NCBI GenBank assembly: GCA_964640055.1
Contig: CAZXFH010000050.1
Span: forward strand, 1 to 19,015
Direction of reading: 5' to 3'
Length of the DNA stretch: 19,015 nt
Origin: CAZXFH01 sp964640055
GTDB taxonomy: Bacteria; Fidelibacterota; UBA2242; JAFGTP01
Made by a program: the position numbers and the translations under genes. This document shows, piece by piece, positions 7,820 through 16,439 of this stretch. The notes beneath the pieces were generated by a model. That model did not search any database. It was given only the letters and a program-made list of their open reading frames with translations, and was not told the origin of the DNA. How positions within the stretch are numbered: position 1 is the stretch's first letter; each line of letters begins with the position of its first letter.

Positions 7820-7902
7820 ATAATATTTATACTCGTGATCACAGCTGTTTTTTTGCCAACTTATTATTTAATAATAAAAAATATTTACATAAAGGATGAT
7901 TG

Positions 7903-9765
7903 ATGGGCTATATGAAATTTCGCATATACATATTGCTAATCTGCTTCTTATTGTCTTTACAGGCACAGGAAGAAGAGCACAGCTTTCGGTTTGCCTGGCT
8001 CAGTGATACCCATGTAGGAGCCTCTAATGGCGCATATAATTTGTGCAAAGCAGTGAGAGATATCAATTGTCAGGATGATATTCATTTTGTGATTGTTTCG
8101 GGTGATGTGACTGAATTGGAGGTGGGGAGTTATCTGGAAACTGCCAAGCAGATTCTGGATAGTCTCGTGGTTCCTTATTACGTAATTCCCGGGAATCATG
8201 ATACCAAGTGGTCCGCATCGGGATGCACCGAGTTTAAAGAGTTATTCGGAAATGATAGATTCCGTTTTTTCCATAACGGTATCCTGTTTATCGGTCTGCA
8301 CCAGGGACCAATAATGCGTATGGGACCCGGCTTTATTGCGCCGGAAGATTTGCGCTGGATTAAGAGGGTATTAGCGGACCTTAAAGATCCGCAGCAGCCA
8401 ATAATTGTTGTGACCCATTATCCGCTTGATACCTCGGTCGGCAACTGGTTTAAGCTGGTTAATCTTTTACGGGAATACAACACCCAGGTCATCTTGCATG
8501 GACACGGACATGCCAATCGCAGTGCCTATTATGGTGGAATCCCAGGCGTAATGGGGCGTTCAACCTTAACCCGGGGGGAGCAGCCTGGCGGATATAATCT
8601 GGTGAATGTGCAAAAAAACCAAATCATTTTTCAGGAGCGCCTCACTCATCAACAGCCTAAAGCCCCTTGGCATCAGATTCCTTTGGAAAAGCGTGACTAT
8701 CAGGATGTCAATGATCCGCAACCACCCCAATTTTGTGAAATAAACACTCAGTATCCCGGGGTTAAATGTCGCTGGCAGACCGACACACGCTATGCCATCA
8801 CCGCAGATCCGGTGGTAGAAGGAGAGCTTCTATTTATCGGCAATAGTAGTGGCCGATTCATGGCGCTCGATGTTACAAGTGGTGCCATCCAGTGGTCTTT
8901 CCAGAGTGATGCGGGGATATATGGTACGGCCGCAGTGCAGGATGAGCAAGTGGTTTTTGGTTCCGCTGATTCCACCATCTACTGTTTAAACGCCCGTTCA
9001 GGCCAATTGCTTTGGCAGCTAAAAACCGGAGCTGCAGTGGTTGCCAGTCCGGCAATCGTGGAGGGAGGGGTTTATTGCGGAGCGAGTGATGGTACTTTAC
9101 GAGCCTTGGACCTAAAGAATGGAAAGGAAATATGGAAATTTAATGGCCTACAAGGCTTTGTGGAAACACAGCCCTTAATTTATCGAGATAAGGTTATTTT
9201 TGGGGCCTGGGATGGCTATTTGTATGCTCTGAATAAAACTACTGGCCGGCTCTGTTGGCAATGGAATGATGGCCGTCAGGGAATTCTCTATTCACCCGCT
9301 GTCTGTCGGCCGGTGGCCATGGATAACCGGGTTTATATTGTAGCGCCTGACCGGTGTATGAGTTGTATTGATGTGCGTACCGGTAAAACCCTGTGGCGCT
9401 CTTGTCAGGATAAAGTCCGGGAGAGTATTGGGATATCTTCTGATCAAGGACTGGTCTTTGCCCGCTGTATGTGGGATACGGTTTTTGCCATTAATGCTGA
9501 GCAGAAAAGCTTTGCCTATGAATGGAAGCGGTCAATGAATTACGGATTTGATATTGACTCCTCCTTTCCCATCGAGAAAAATGGGGTGCTTTTCTTTGGT
9601 ACTGGTTATGGCGATGTTTACGCCCTGAAGTCATGCAATGGGGAACTAATATGGAAACACCGGCTCAGCTATGGACTGATTAACACGGTTTGTCCACTGT
9701 CGGAGCAGATGGTTATCGTCAGTGCCATGGACGGGAAGGTCAGTTTGCTTGAATATAAAAACTGA
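7903..9765 (+). CDS. Exported calcineurin-like metallophosphoesterase fused to a PQQ-type beta-propeller
   Basis: A 620-residue two-domain protein. An N-terminal signal peptide (about 1-21, ending LQA before QEEE) predicts export. The phosphoesterase domain (about 28-260) has the full metal and catalytic set: Asp35 and His37 (SDTH), Asp68 (SGD), Asn98-His99-Asp100 (GNHD), His172 (THYP) and His201/His203 (GHGH). From about residue 285 to the end, repeats such as ALDVTSGAIQWSF, CLNARSGQLLWQL and ALDLKNGKEIWKF form a BamB/PQQ-like propeller, probably for binding rather than PQQ catalysis, since no dehydrogenase motifs accompany it. AAGGA 6 bases before the ATG at 7903 decides the start over the TTG at 7900. 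Its substrate may be a phosphodiester or phosphomonoester outside the cytoplasm. It probably stands alone: the next gene is 129 bases away. Confidence 0.92.
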   Translation: MGYMKFRIYILLICFLLSLQAQEEEHSFRFAWLSDTHVGASNGAYNLCKAVRDINCQDDIHFVIVSGDVTELEVGSYLETAKQILDSLVVPYYVIPGNHDTKWSASGCTEFKELFGNDRFRFFHNGILFIGLHQGPIMRMGPGFIAPEDLRWIKRVLADLKDPQQPIIVVTHYPLDTSVGNWFKLVNLLREYNTQVILHGHGHANRSAYYGGIPGVMGRSTLTRGEQPGGYNLVNVQKNQIIFQERLTHQQPKAPWHQIPLEKRDYQDVNDPQPPQFCEINTQYPGVKCRWQTDTRYAITADPVVEGELLFIGNSSGRFMALDVTSGAIQWSFQSDAGIYGTAAVQDEQVVFGSADSTIYCLNARSGQLLWQLKTGAAVVASPAIVEGGVYCGASDGTLRALDLKNGKEIWKFNGLQGFVETQPLIYRDKVIFGAWDGYLYALNKTTGRLCWQWNDGRQGILYSPAVCRPVAMDNRVYIVAPDRCMSCIDVRTGKTLWRSCQDKVRESIGISSDQGLVFARCMWDTVFAINAEQKSFAYEWKRSMNYGFDIDSSFPIEKNGVLFFGTGYGDVYALKSCNGELIWKHRLSYGLINTVCPLSEQMVIVSAMDGKVSLLEYKN

Positions 9766-9894
9766 TAAAGCCGTCCTCTGTTTATTTCCATTTAAAAATA
9801 AGGATTTGATCGGGGCATAAGAATTGCAGGATACCTGTAAAGAAACCATATTGAAGCGATCTTGATTTAGCAAAGATAGTAAAGAGGATTGAAT

Positions 9895-10383
9895 TTGAAA
9901 CAGATCAAAGAAAATTTTACCATCGAGCTGCGCTATCATTGGAAGCCGTATTTATTTCAGAGCTTACTGGCTAGTGCTTCTATTTATCTTATCTTATTGG
10001 TTTTAAGCATTCAAGAACATTCAGTAATTATCGCCTCCCTGGGAGCAACCTCTTTTACTGTTTTTGCCATGCCTAAGAATTTTACCGCTAATAGCTGGAA
10101 TATCGTAGGGGGTCATCTGATTGGTGTGATTATCGGTGCTGTCTGCGCTGCCATTCCTTTACATATCATCCATTATGAGGTCGGGGCTTATGCTCTGGCG
10201 GTCGGCATGGCCATGTTTCTGATGGTTATCACGGATACGGAACACCCACCGGCCGCCGGAACAGCTTTGGGAATGGCGATGCAAGTCTTTTCTTGGCGCA
10301 TTATCATTACCACGCTCTTAAGTGTGATTGTGTTAGCCTTGATTCACCACTTTTTTAAGCGGTATCTTCGGGATCTGGTATAG
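9895..10383 (+). CDS. HPP family integral membrane protein
   Basis: A 162-residue membrane protein with four likely helices. It carries the family's namesake His-Pro-Pro in TDTEHPPAAGTALGMAM (about residues 114-130) and the earlier SLGATSFTVFAMP segment. HPP proteins occur in bacteria, plants and algae; some plastid members are reported to carry nitrite, but the bacterial role is not settled. TTG at 9895 is preferred to TTG at 9889 because AAAGAGGA (9881-9888) lies 6 bases before it and directly abuts the other. The glycosyltransferase gene begins 11 bases after its stop, so the two are probably in one transcript. Confidence 0.85.
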   Translation: MKQIKENFTIELRYHWKPYLFQSLLASASIYLILLVLSIQEHSVIIASLGATSFTVFAMPKNFTANSWNIVGGHLIGVIIGAVCAAIPLHIIHYEVGAYALAVGMAMFLMVITDTEHPPAAGTALGMAMQVFSWRIIITTLLSVIVLALIHHFFKRYLRDLV

Positions 10384-10394
10384 GCCAAAAAGCC

Positions 10395-11513
10395 ATGCGA
10401 ATTGCTTATTTTACAGAGAGTTTACCGCCGAATACAGATGGTGTCAGTCATACATTAGTTAAATTAGACCATTTTCTAAATAAAAAAGAACATGAACATT
10501 GTTTTATTTCTCCTTTTAAACCATCTTCGCCTGAGCCTTTAAGCGATTTGGTCAAACAGACCCGTTTTTTGCATTTTCCGCTTTATCCGAAATACCGGAT
10601 CAGTTTACCGATGATCAGTGGCATCTATACCTATCTGGATGATTTTGAGCCAGATCTGGTCCATGTAATGAGCTTGACGCCCCTTTGTATATTTGGAATC
10701 TTCTACGCAAAAAGAAAAAAAATCCCGGTTGTGGGTAGCTATCATACCCACTTTGTGGCTTATTTTAAATATTATAACATCGGTTTCCTGGAGGGCTTGG
10801 GCTGGCACTATTTGCGTTGGTTCTATAGTCGCTGTAGCCAGGTCTATGTTCCCTCGCGTAGTATTATGTATGAACTCCGACAACATGGTGTCCGGAAGGT
10901 TGTACATCTGCCGCATGGCATTGATGTCCAGTGCTTTGCCCCGAAGTATAGGAGTAAGCAATTAAGAGCAAAACTATCGCCAGCCGGACAACCGCTCTTA
11001 CTATATGTGGGGCGTCTGGTAAAGGAGAAGGATTTGGATGATCTTGTAGCCGCCTATCAAATCTTATATAAACAGGGTTTCCGGTTTAAATTAGCATTTG
11101 CAGGTGAAGGGCCGATGCGGGATGGTCTGGCCCAGCAACTGCCTGACTCACATTTTACCGGGATGATCACCGGGAAGCGACTATCTCAATGGTATGCTTC
11201 GGCAGACCTCTTTGTTTTTCCGTCGACTACGGAAACTTTCGGACTGGTTGTACAGGAAGCCTTTGCCTCCGGCTTGCCCGTGGTGAGTGTGCGCCGGGGC
11301 GGAGTGAAGAGTCTGATCCGGCCGGGACAGAATGGTCTTTTAGCCGCGCCCAATGATCCAGCTGATTTAGCGGCAAAAGTGCAATACCTGCTGGAACGAC
11401 CACAACTAAGAAGCCAAATGGGGAAACGGGCCAGACAGCTAGTCCTGACCTATTCCTGGAAAAATGTATATAGCCGTTTATTGCAAAATTACCACACTCT
11501 ATTGTCCGCTTGA
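10395..11513 (+). CDS. GT4-family glycosyltransferase (GT-B fold)
   Basis: A 372-residue glycosyltransferase of the GT4 family. The N-terminal half shows the family's glycine-rich start (YFTESLPPNTDGVSHT, about 5-20) and GSYHTHF (about 115-121). The C-terminal nucleotide-sugar domain begins with LLYVGRLVKEKDL (about 201-213) and has the E-x7-E motif, Glu280 and Glu288, in STTETFGLVVQEA. The pattern resembles bacterial enzymes that add mannose or glucose to diacylglycerol or phosphatidylinositol-type lipids, but acceptor and sugar are not readable. It is likely membrane-associated. It follows the HPP gene by 11 bases with no clear ribosome binding site (possible coupling) and precedes the flippase-like gene, suggesting glycolipid work. 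Confidence 0.9.
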   Translation: MRIAYFTESLPPNTDGVSHTLVKLDHFLNKKEHEHCFISPFKPSSPEPLSDLVKQTRFLHFPLYPKYRISLPMISGIYTYLDDFEPDLVHVMSLTPLCIFGIFYAKRKKIPVVGSYHTHFVAYFKYYNIGFLEGLGWHYLRWFYSRCSQVYVPSRSIMYELRQHGVRKVVHLPHGIDVQCFAPKYRSKQLRAKLSPAGQPLLLYVGRLVKEKDLDDLVAAYQILYKQGFRFKLAFAGEGPMRDGLAQQLPDSHFTGMITGKRLSQWYASADLFVFPSTTETFGLVVQEAFASGLPVVSVRRGGVKSLIRPGQNGLLAAPNDPADLAAKVQYLLERPQLRSQMGKRARQLVLTYSWKNVYSRLLQNYHTLLSA

Positions 11514-11547
11514 CAGAGAACCATAGGATCCGCTCGTTAATCGACTT

Positions 11548-11553
11548 AAGGAG
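11548..11553 (+). promoter_or_regulatory. Ribosome binding site AAGGAG lacking an ordinary start codon at the right distance
   Basis: AAGGAG is the best ribosome binding site before the flippase-like gene, but no ATG, GTG or TTG follows in frame at the usual distance. An ATT codon (11560-11562), 6 bases away, is in frame with the gene and followed by an open, basic stretch. The first ordinary start, TTG, is at 11611, 57 bases from the site. Confidence 0.4.
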
Positions 11554-11610
11554 CAAAATATTTTAGATAAGATAACCAGTTTCAACACGCGTAAGATTAT
11601 CAGGCACCTC

Positions 11611-12561
11611 TTGATTCTACTTCCCATCAGTGTTTTTATTAGTATTACGATAACCCTGATATTTACCGACCGATCGGAGCTACTGCGCTTGCAATCTTTT
11701 TCCTGGGGATTCTTTTTATTGGCCGCGGGCCTGCGCTTTGTGCCCTGGGTAACCAAAACCATCCGCTTGATGAACTGGATGGCCCTCCGGCAGCATGCCT
11801 TTACCTTTTGGGAGGGCTTTCGTATTTCAATTATGTCGGAACTGGGCGCTATTATTAGCCCAACGATTATCGGGGGGGAACCCATCAAGGCGGGCATGCT
11901 TTATCAACGGGGTATTTCGGCTGGTGAAGCGGTTTCGTTAACCAGTATTCCGATGGTGGAAGATTTAACCTTCTATTTCATCGGTATCCCGATTGCACTG
12001 GTGTTCTCTCAAAAGATAAATCTGTCTAAAATCAACGACCTGGTGATACGGGTGATAGAAAAGTCAGGCCATTTTTTGCCCATTGCCGGCGGTGTTCTGC
12101 TTTTACTGATTCTTGTGATCCTGTTTCTCAGAAGAGCAGGCTATCTGGCCAATATCAAATATAAACTGGTACGCTTTTGGCGGGATTTTTCACTGCTTTA
12201 TAACACCATGATCAAAAAGGGTAAATTGCGATTTGCCACAAATGTGATGCTTTCGGCTATTCACTGGACCTCCCGCTATTCGGTCGTAGCAGCTCTGGTT
12301 CTCAGTCTGGGATACAAAGTGGATTTTGTTAGTTTTTTTCTGCTGCAATGGGCCGTGTTTACCCTGATGTCCCTGATCCCGACACCTGGGGCTACCGGGG
12401 GCGCAGAGGCGGCTTTTTTAATTTTATTCGGAGCACTCTTACCGGAAAAGGCTATCGGGACCGTGTTGCTGGGATGGCGCTTTCTGGATTTTTACTTTTT
12501 AGGCATTCTGGGAATTATCATTTTAGGGATGCAGCGCATTATTAAAAATATGAACCAGTGA
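11611..12561 (+). CDS. Flippase-like / lysylphosphatidylglycerol synthase transmembrane family protein (UPF0104)
   Basis: A membrane protein with about 8 hydrophobic helices, of the family related to the transmembrane part of MprF and to AglD. The clearest marks are PTPGATGGAEAAF (about 252-264 counted from TTG 11611) near the C-terminus, and an earlier ISPTIIGGEPIKAGMLYQRG (about 85-104), both typical of the family. Members flip or carry lipid-linked sugars or aminoacyl lipids across the membrane. The frame is open upstream to 11527, and the added residues (LDKITSFNTRKIIRHL from 11563) read as a natural basic N-terminus before the first helix, so the true start may be the ATT at 11560. It follows the glycosyltransferase gene, and a terminator follows it at 12641. 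Confidence 0.85.
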   Translation: MILLPISVFISITITLIFTDRSELLRLQSFSWGFFLLAAGLRFVPWVTKTIRLMNWMALRQHAFTFWEGFRISIMSELGAIISPTIIGGEPIKAGMLYQRGISAGEAVSLTSIPMVEDLTFYFIGIPIALVFSQKINLSKINDLVIRVIEKSGHFLPIAGGVLLLLILVILFLRRAGYLANIKYKLVRFWRDFSLLYNTMIKKGKLRFATNVMLSAIHWTSRYSVVAALVLSLGYKVDFVSFFLLQWAVFTLMSLIPTPGATGGAEAAFLILFGALLPEKAIGTVLLGWRFLDFYFLGILGIIILGMQRIIKNMNQ

Positions 12562-12640
12562 TTTTCATCAAGCCGTAGCAGTTTATAGCGTGATTATTAT
12601 AAATTATGGAAAAAAGCAGAGGTGTCGTAAGACATTCGAT

Positions 12641-12673
12641 AAAAAAAGTCCCGATGTAGTATCGGGACTTTTT
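12641..12673. terminator. Bidirectional intrinsic terminator between flippase-like and hsp20 genes
   Basis: A stem GTCCCGAT (12648-12655) and ATCGGGAC (12661-12668) with loop GTAGT is flanked by seven A's on the left and five T's on the right. The symmetry lets it end transcripts from both the plus-strand flippase-like gene (stop at 12561) and the minus-strand hsp20 gene (stop at 12694). Confidence 0.92.
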
Positions 12674-12693
12674 CGCTTAACCAGAAGCTCAGG

Positions 12694-13134
12694 TTATTTT
12701 ACATTGACATTCACTTCTTTGGATACGGCTTCCTCTTTTTTGGGAATGGTGATTTCCAACATACCATCTTTGAACTGAGCGTCAATATTTTCCTGATCCA
12801 CCATTTCAGGCAGTCGAAAACACCGTTGGAAGGAACCATAGGCACGCTCGGTACGATGATATTCTTTACCTTTTTCCTCTTTCTTATGTTTCTTTTCGCC
12901 GTTAATGGTTAATACATTATCTTTCACAGTTATTTTAACGTCATCTTTTTTAACGCCTGGTAATTCAGCGGTGACATGATAGGATTTGTCACCTTCCTCG
13001 ATATCAACAGCCGGTGTAAAACGATAGAGTGAAGTTTCCTCTTCCTCACCAGTAAAAAAGGAATCAAAAAAACGGTCTAATTCAGAACGGAAATCTGTTA
13101 AAGAACTTCTGGGTATCCATCTTGTTATAGCCAT
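12694..13134 (-). CDS. Hsp20 / alpha-crystallin family small heat shock protein
   Basis: A 146-residue ATP-independent chaperone that holds unfolding proteins in large oligomers. The N-terminal arm opens MAITRWIPRSSLTDFRSELDRFFDSFF, the usual form in bacteria. The alpha-crystallin domain runs from about residue 40 to 135 with AELPGVKKDDVKITVKDNVL, the conserved ERAYGSFQRCFRLPE segment, and DGMLEITIPK near its end. Length and layout are typical. It has the strongest ribosome binding site of the window (GGAGGT, 7 bases before the ATG). The gene is monocistronic, convergent with the flippase-like gene and divergent from the mannosidase gene. Confidence 0.96.
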   Translation of the reverse strand: MAITRWIPRSSLTDFRSELDRFFDSFFTGEEEETSLYRFTPAVDIEEGDKSYHVTAELPGVKKDDVKITVKDNVLTINGEKKHKKEEKGKEYHRTERAYGSFQRCFRLPEMVDQENIDAQFKDGMLEITIPKKEEAVSKEVNVNVK

Positions 13135-13189
13135 AATTGACCTCCATAACGTTTAATTTTCTATTTTCAATAACCACCTATTATGGTTA
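13131..13189 (-). promoter_or_regulatory. hsp20 leader: local hairpin and start-codon complementarity
   Basis: Within the likely hsp20 leader, TAACCA (13171-13176) and TGGTTA (13184-13189) can form a 6-bp hairpin. Independently, plus-strand CCATAAT (13131-13137), which covers the hsp20 start codon, is the exact reverse complement of ATTATGG (13180-13186). In the mRNA the two foldings compete. This could be a temperature-sensitive leader or chance in AT-rich DNA. Confidence 0.2.
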
Positions 13190-13688
13190 CAATTGATATG
13201 CCACTGAATAAGAGTGCTATTGTGACAGACATGATATCAAGATAACTGACTGGACGGGTTGAAAATAGTCTAAGATGTTGTTTTGTCATGTGATTATGGC
13301 ATATATTGACATTTTGTCTTTAAGTATACAAGGGCTGTATGGTTAAATATAGCTTTATTCTGCAATAGATCTGTTTGTTTTGGTTTTAATTTCTTGATAA
13401 AATATTTAATTATTTTTAACATAATGAAAATAATGAGTATGAGATGAAATCAGTATAGACGCTATTTACAACCTACTGGTAAATTCAATCACGAAAAATT
13501 GGAGATCCGGAGTTTTAAATATATATTATATTGGGATTCAATAGGGAAATTAGTATTCAACTAATTCTGATTATTATTAACGGCGTATTTAGAATTAGAA
13601 GCATTTTGGACAGATTAGATAAAGGATTATTGTTTTATTACGCAGTGTGTTAAAGCGTGGATCGTTATTCAGTGAAGGAAGAGTCTAA
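13135..13688. other. 554-base AT-rich divergent spacer between hsp20 and the mannosidase gene
   Basis: No convincing gene lies in this spacer. It holds the hsp20 leader on its left and an inverted-repeat group at 13548-13598 on its right. TTGACA at 13306-13311 is followed by TATACA at 13325-13330, but 13 bases is too short a spacing for a normal promoter. No CIRCE element was seen. Confidence 0.6.
13548..13598. repeat. Three-part inverted repeat upstream of the alpha-mannosidase gene
   Basis: AATTAGT (13548-13554) and ACTAATT (13560-13566) form a 7-bp inverted repeat with a 5-base loop. The second arm, read as CTAATTCT (13561-13568), is also the reverse complement of AGAATTAG (13591-13598). 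The central arm could thus pair with either neighbour. The group ends 90 bases before the mannosidase start; operator half-sites or competing mRNA hairpins are both possible. Confidence 0.4.
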
Positions 13689-16187
13689 ATGAGAAAACCA
13701 ACTATACATCTCGTGTGTAATGCCCATATTGATCCGGTCTGGCAATGGGAATGGGAGGAAGGTGTGAGTGCCACTTTGGTCACCTTCCGCACGGCTGCGG
13801 ATCTTTGTGAAGAAGCTGAAGACTTTACCTTCAACCACAATGAAGCGCTTCTTTACAAGTGGGTTGAAGAGCACGATCCCAAACTATTTGAACGGATTCA
13901 GCGACTGGTAAAAGCAGGCAAGTGGCATATTATGGGAGGATGGTATCTTCAACCGGATTGTAATATGCCTTCGGGTGAAGGATTGGTCCGTCAGATTCTG
14001 GCGGGAAGAGAATACTTTCAGAAGAAGTTTGATGTCCGTCCGACCACGGCTATTAATTTTGATCCCTTTGGGCATAGTCGCGGGCTTGTCCAGATCCTGG
14101 CTAAAAGCGGGTATGATTCCTATATCCACTGCCGACCCAGAAAAGCAGAATCCGCTCTGAAAGCAGATGACTATATTTGGATCGGCTATGATGGATCGGA
14201 GATCATCTGTACGCGCCCCCAGTCGTGGTATAATTCACCGCTTGGTAAAGCAGGCGAAAAGCTCAACGCCCGACTTAAGGAAATTCCCTGTTTAGGAGTA
14301 TCCTTAATGTTGTGGGGTGTGGGGAATCATGGTGGCGGTCCCAGCCGGAAGGATATTCAAGACATTAAAGAAATCATCACCCGTGAAAAAAATTGGACGA
14401 TTCACCACTCTACCCCGGAAGCCTATTTCAGGGATCTTAAACAACACCGAGACAAATTGACCCGTTGGTCTAAAGATCTAAACCCTTGGGCGGTGGGGTG
14501 TTACAGTTCCATGATTCGGATCAAGCAGGGCTATCGCGCCATGGAAAACGCGCTATTCGTGGCTGAAAAGATGGCCGCAACAGCGGCAGCTCAGAATCTG
14601 ATGCCCTATCCCGGCACTCAATTGAAGGCTGCTGAGGAAGATATGCTTTGGACTGCCTTTCACGATGTATTACCCGGCAGCTCAACCGCCCCTGTAGAAA
14701 AACACGCCCTCTATAAGATAGGACATGGGATGGCGCTATTATCACAAATTAAAGCAAAGGCCTTTTTCTGCCTCACAAAAGGCCAATCCCCGGCCAAAAC
14801 AGACACCTTTCCGGTCTTTGTGTATAATCCTCATTCCTGGGAGATACAGACAACCATCACAGCTGAATTTAACCTACCGGATGTTATCCAATGTCCAGAC
14901 ACATTTTGGGTGCCGGATCTGTTGTATGAGGGGGGGCGGCTGCCTATCCAGGCAGAGCGCCCTAATAGCAATATGCCCATGGATTGGCGGAAGCGGATTT
15001 GTTTTAAAGCAACTTTAGCGCCCGGGGTAATGAATCGCTTTGATATCATACTGACGCGTAAATCTAAACGGCCGCTCATCAAGAACAGGGAGCAGAATGG
15101 CATAATCCGTTTGCGGGGTAAGGGGGTTGACTGGGCGATCAACACTCACTCCGGTCTGATCGAGCATTTGCGCTTTTCCGGCAAGGATGTTGTTCGTAAA
15201 AACGCCTTCAAAGCACTGGTTATAAATGATTCCGCTGATCCTTGGGGCATGACAACGGATAAATTTGATAGTGTCATTGGTCAATTCCGCCTGCTGTCGG
15301 CAGCTAAGAGTGCGGAAGTATCAGGGGTGCCTACCAAAAATCTTAAGCCCGTCCGTATTGTTGAACAGGGATCAGTGCGGACGGTTGTTGAAGCATTGTA
15401 TGGATACAATGATTCCTATCTGATACTGACCTGGAAACTGCCAAAAGAAGGCACTGAGATTGAACTGGAAGCCCGTGTCTTCTGGAATGAAAAGGATAAG
15501 CTACTGAAACTATCCGTACCGACAGTATTGCAGAAGCCTGTTTATATGGGCGACGTGGCCTATGGACGCGAGATACTACCGGCTACAGGTCGTGAACTGG
15601 TTGCCCAAAAGTGGACGGCAGTTGTTTCCGAACGCAATGATTTGGCGATGACCTTTGTGAATGATGGCACTTATGCCTCATCTTTTACTAATGGTGAAAT
15701 GCGGCTTACACTGCTGCGTTCCCCGGCCTATGCCGCCCATCCAGTCAGTGATTGGCCTATTGTGCCGGATAATATGTTTCGCCCTCGTATTGATCAGGGT
15801 GAGAGAATATTTACCTTCTGGTTGAATGCCGGATCGGTGGATGAACGCATGGATGCCATTGCGCGGGAAGCCCAGATCCACAATGAGAAACCGATGATCC
15901 AATGGTTCAGCCCCTCTAGGCGGGGAGACCGTTCCAAACCCTTTGCGGTTTTATCCAACAAGAAGGTTGTAATCAGCACTCTCAAGCAGGCAGAAGATAG
16001 ACAAGCCTGGATCATTCGCCTGTTTGAACCTACAGGGAAGCGCCAGAAAACAGAATTGCATATCCCGGTGAGTCATCGATCTATTCACAAGACTGTGACA
16101 TTACAGCCCTTTGAGATCAAGACGCTCAGAGTTGACACTAATTTAGGTACTGTGATCGAAACAGATCTGATGGAGCAAGTTGAATAA
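13689..16187 (+). CDS. Glycoside hydrolase family 38 alpha-mannosidase
   Basis: An 832-residue retaining alpha-mannosidase that releases terminal alpha-linked mannose from glycans. Zinc ligands and catalytic residues are in place: His13 and Asp15 in NAHIDPVW, the nucleophile Asp125 in NFDPFGHS, and His325 in FHDVLPGSS. The N-terminal catalytic barrel covers about residues 1-290, a helical bundle about 290-380, and the C-terminal beta domains the rest. There is no signal peptide, so it should act in the cytoplasm on imported oligosaccharides. Length is ordinary for the family. GGAAGAG lies a few bases before the ATG. It is the first gene of a plus-strand run with a decayed methyltransferase and a sodium symporter; the 5' spacer carries inverted repeats that may control it. 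Confidence 0.93.
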   Translation: MRKPTIHLVCNAHIDPVWQWEWEEGVSATLVTFRTAADLCEEAEDFTFNHNEALLYKWVEEHDPKLFERIQRLVKAGKWHIMGGWYLQPDCNMPSGEGLVRQILAGREYFQKKFDVRPTTAINFDPFGHSRGLVQILAKSGYDSYIHCRPRKAESALKADDYIWIGYDGSEIICTRPQSWYNSPLGKAGEKLNARLKEIPCLGVSLMLWGVGNHGGGPSRKDIQDIKEIITREKNWTIHHSTPEAYFRDLKQHRDKLTRWSKDLNPWAVGCYSSMIRIKQGYRAMENALFVAEKMAATAAAQNLMPYPGTQLKAAEEDMLWTAFHDVLPGSSTAPVEKHALYKIGHGMALLSQIKAKAFFCLTKGQSPAKTDTFPVFVYNPHSWEIQTTITAEFNLPDVIQCPDTFWVPDLLYEGGRLPIQAERPNSNMPMDWRKRICFKATLAPGVMNRFDIILTRKSKRPLIKNREQNGIIRLRGKGVDWAINTHSGLIEHLRFSGKDVVRKNAFKALVINDSADPWGMTTDKFDSVIGQFRLLSAAKSAEVSGVPTKNLKPVRIVEQGSVRTVVEALYGYNDSYLILTWKLPKEGTEIELEARVFWNEKDKLLKLSVPTVLQKPVYMGDVAYGREILPATGRELVAQKWTAVVSERNDLAMTFVNDGTYASSFTNGEMRLTLLRSPAYAAHPVSDWPIVPDNMFRPRIDQGERIFTFWLNAGSVDERMDAIAREAQIHNEKPMIQWFSPSRRGDRSKPFAVLSNKKVVISTLKQAEDRQAWIIRLFEPTGKRQKTELHIPVSHRSIHKTVTLQPFEIKTLRVDTNLGTVIETDLMEQVE

Positions 16188-16439
16188 TAATCCTGTTACA
16201 AAGATCTCCTGCTTGAAACCCGTCATGGTCCTTCACAAAAGAAGCTTTTTCAGATGGGCTTTTAGGTCTTCTGGCCACATCAAAGTTTTTTAAATGCGAA
16301 AAGAGAAATAAAGTCATAAGTAAAATAAATCTCACAAAAGAGAACGGTGGGAATTGGGTTTCTCTGAGACTTATCTACGAACCGCTCGTGCTAAATCTTT
16401 CATTCGGAGGTTTGTCATTCCCACTGCGTGGATAAAGCA
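16188..16439. other. Spacer after the mannosidase gene, no recognised gene
   Basis: Nothing here could be assigned. There is no strong terminator after the mannosidase stop. A short plus-strand reading frame from 16354 leads into the pseudogene described next and may contain its worn 5' end. A minus-strand frame of about 65 codons overlaps the mannosidase end and has no ribosome binding site. Confidence 0.4.

Noticed and set aside
7863..7880. AT-only palindrome before the phosphoesterase gene as a terminator
   Set aside because: The stem has no G-C pairs and no T-tract follows on the plus strand, so it would be too weak.
13306..13330. TTGACA and TATACA as a promoter for the mannosidase gene
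   Set aside because: The spacer is only 13 bases, far from the usual 16-18, and the site is over 350 bases from the start codon.
16138..16335. Minus-strand reading frame of 65 codons over the mannosidase end
   Set aside because: No ribosome binding site or recognised motif, and half of it is antisense to a solid coding region.
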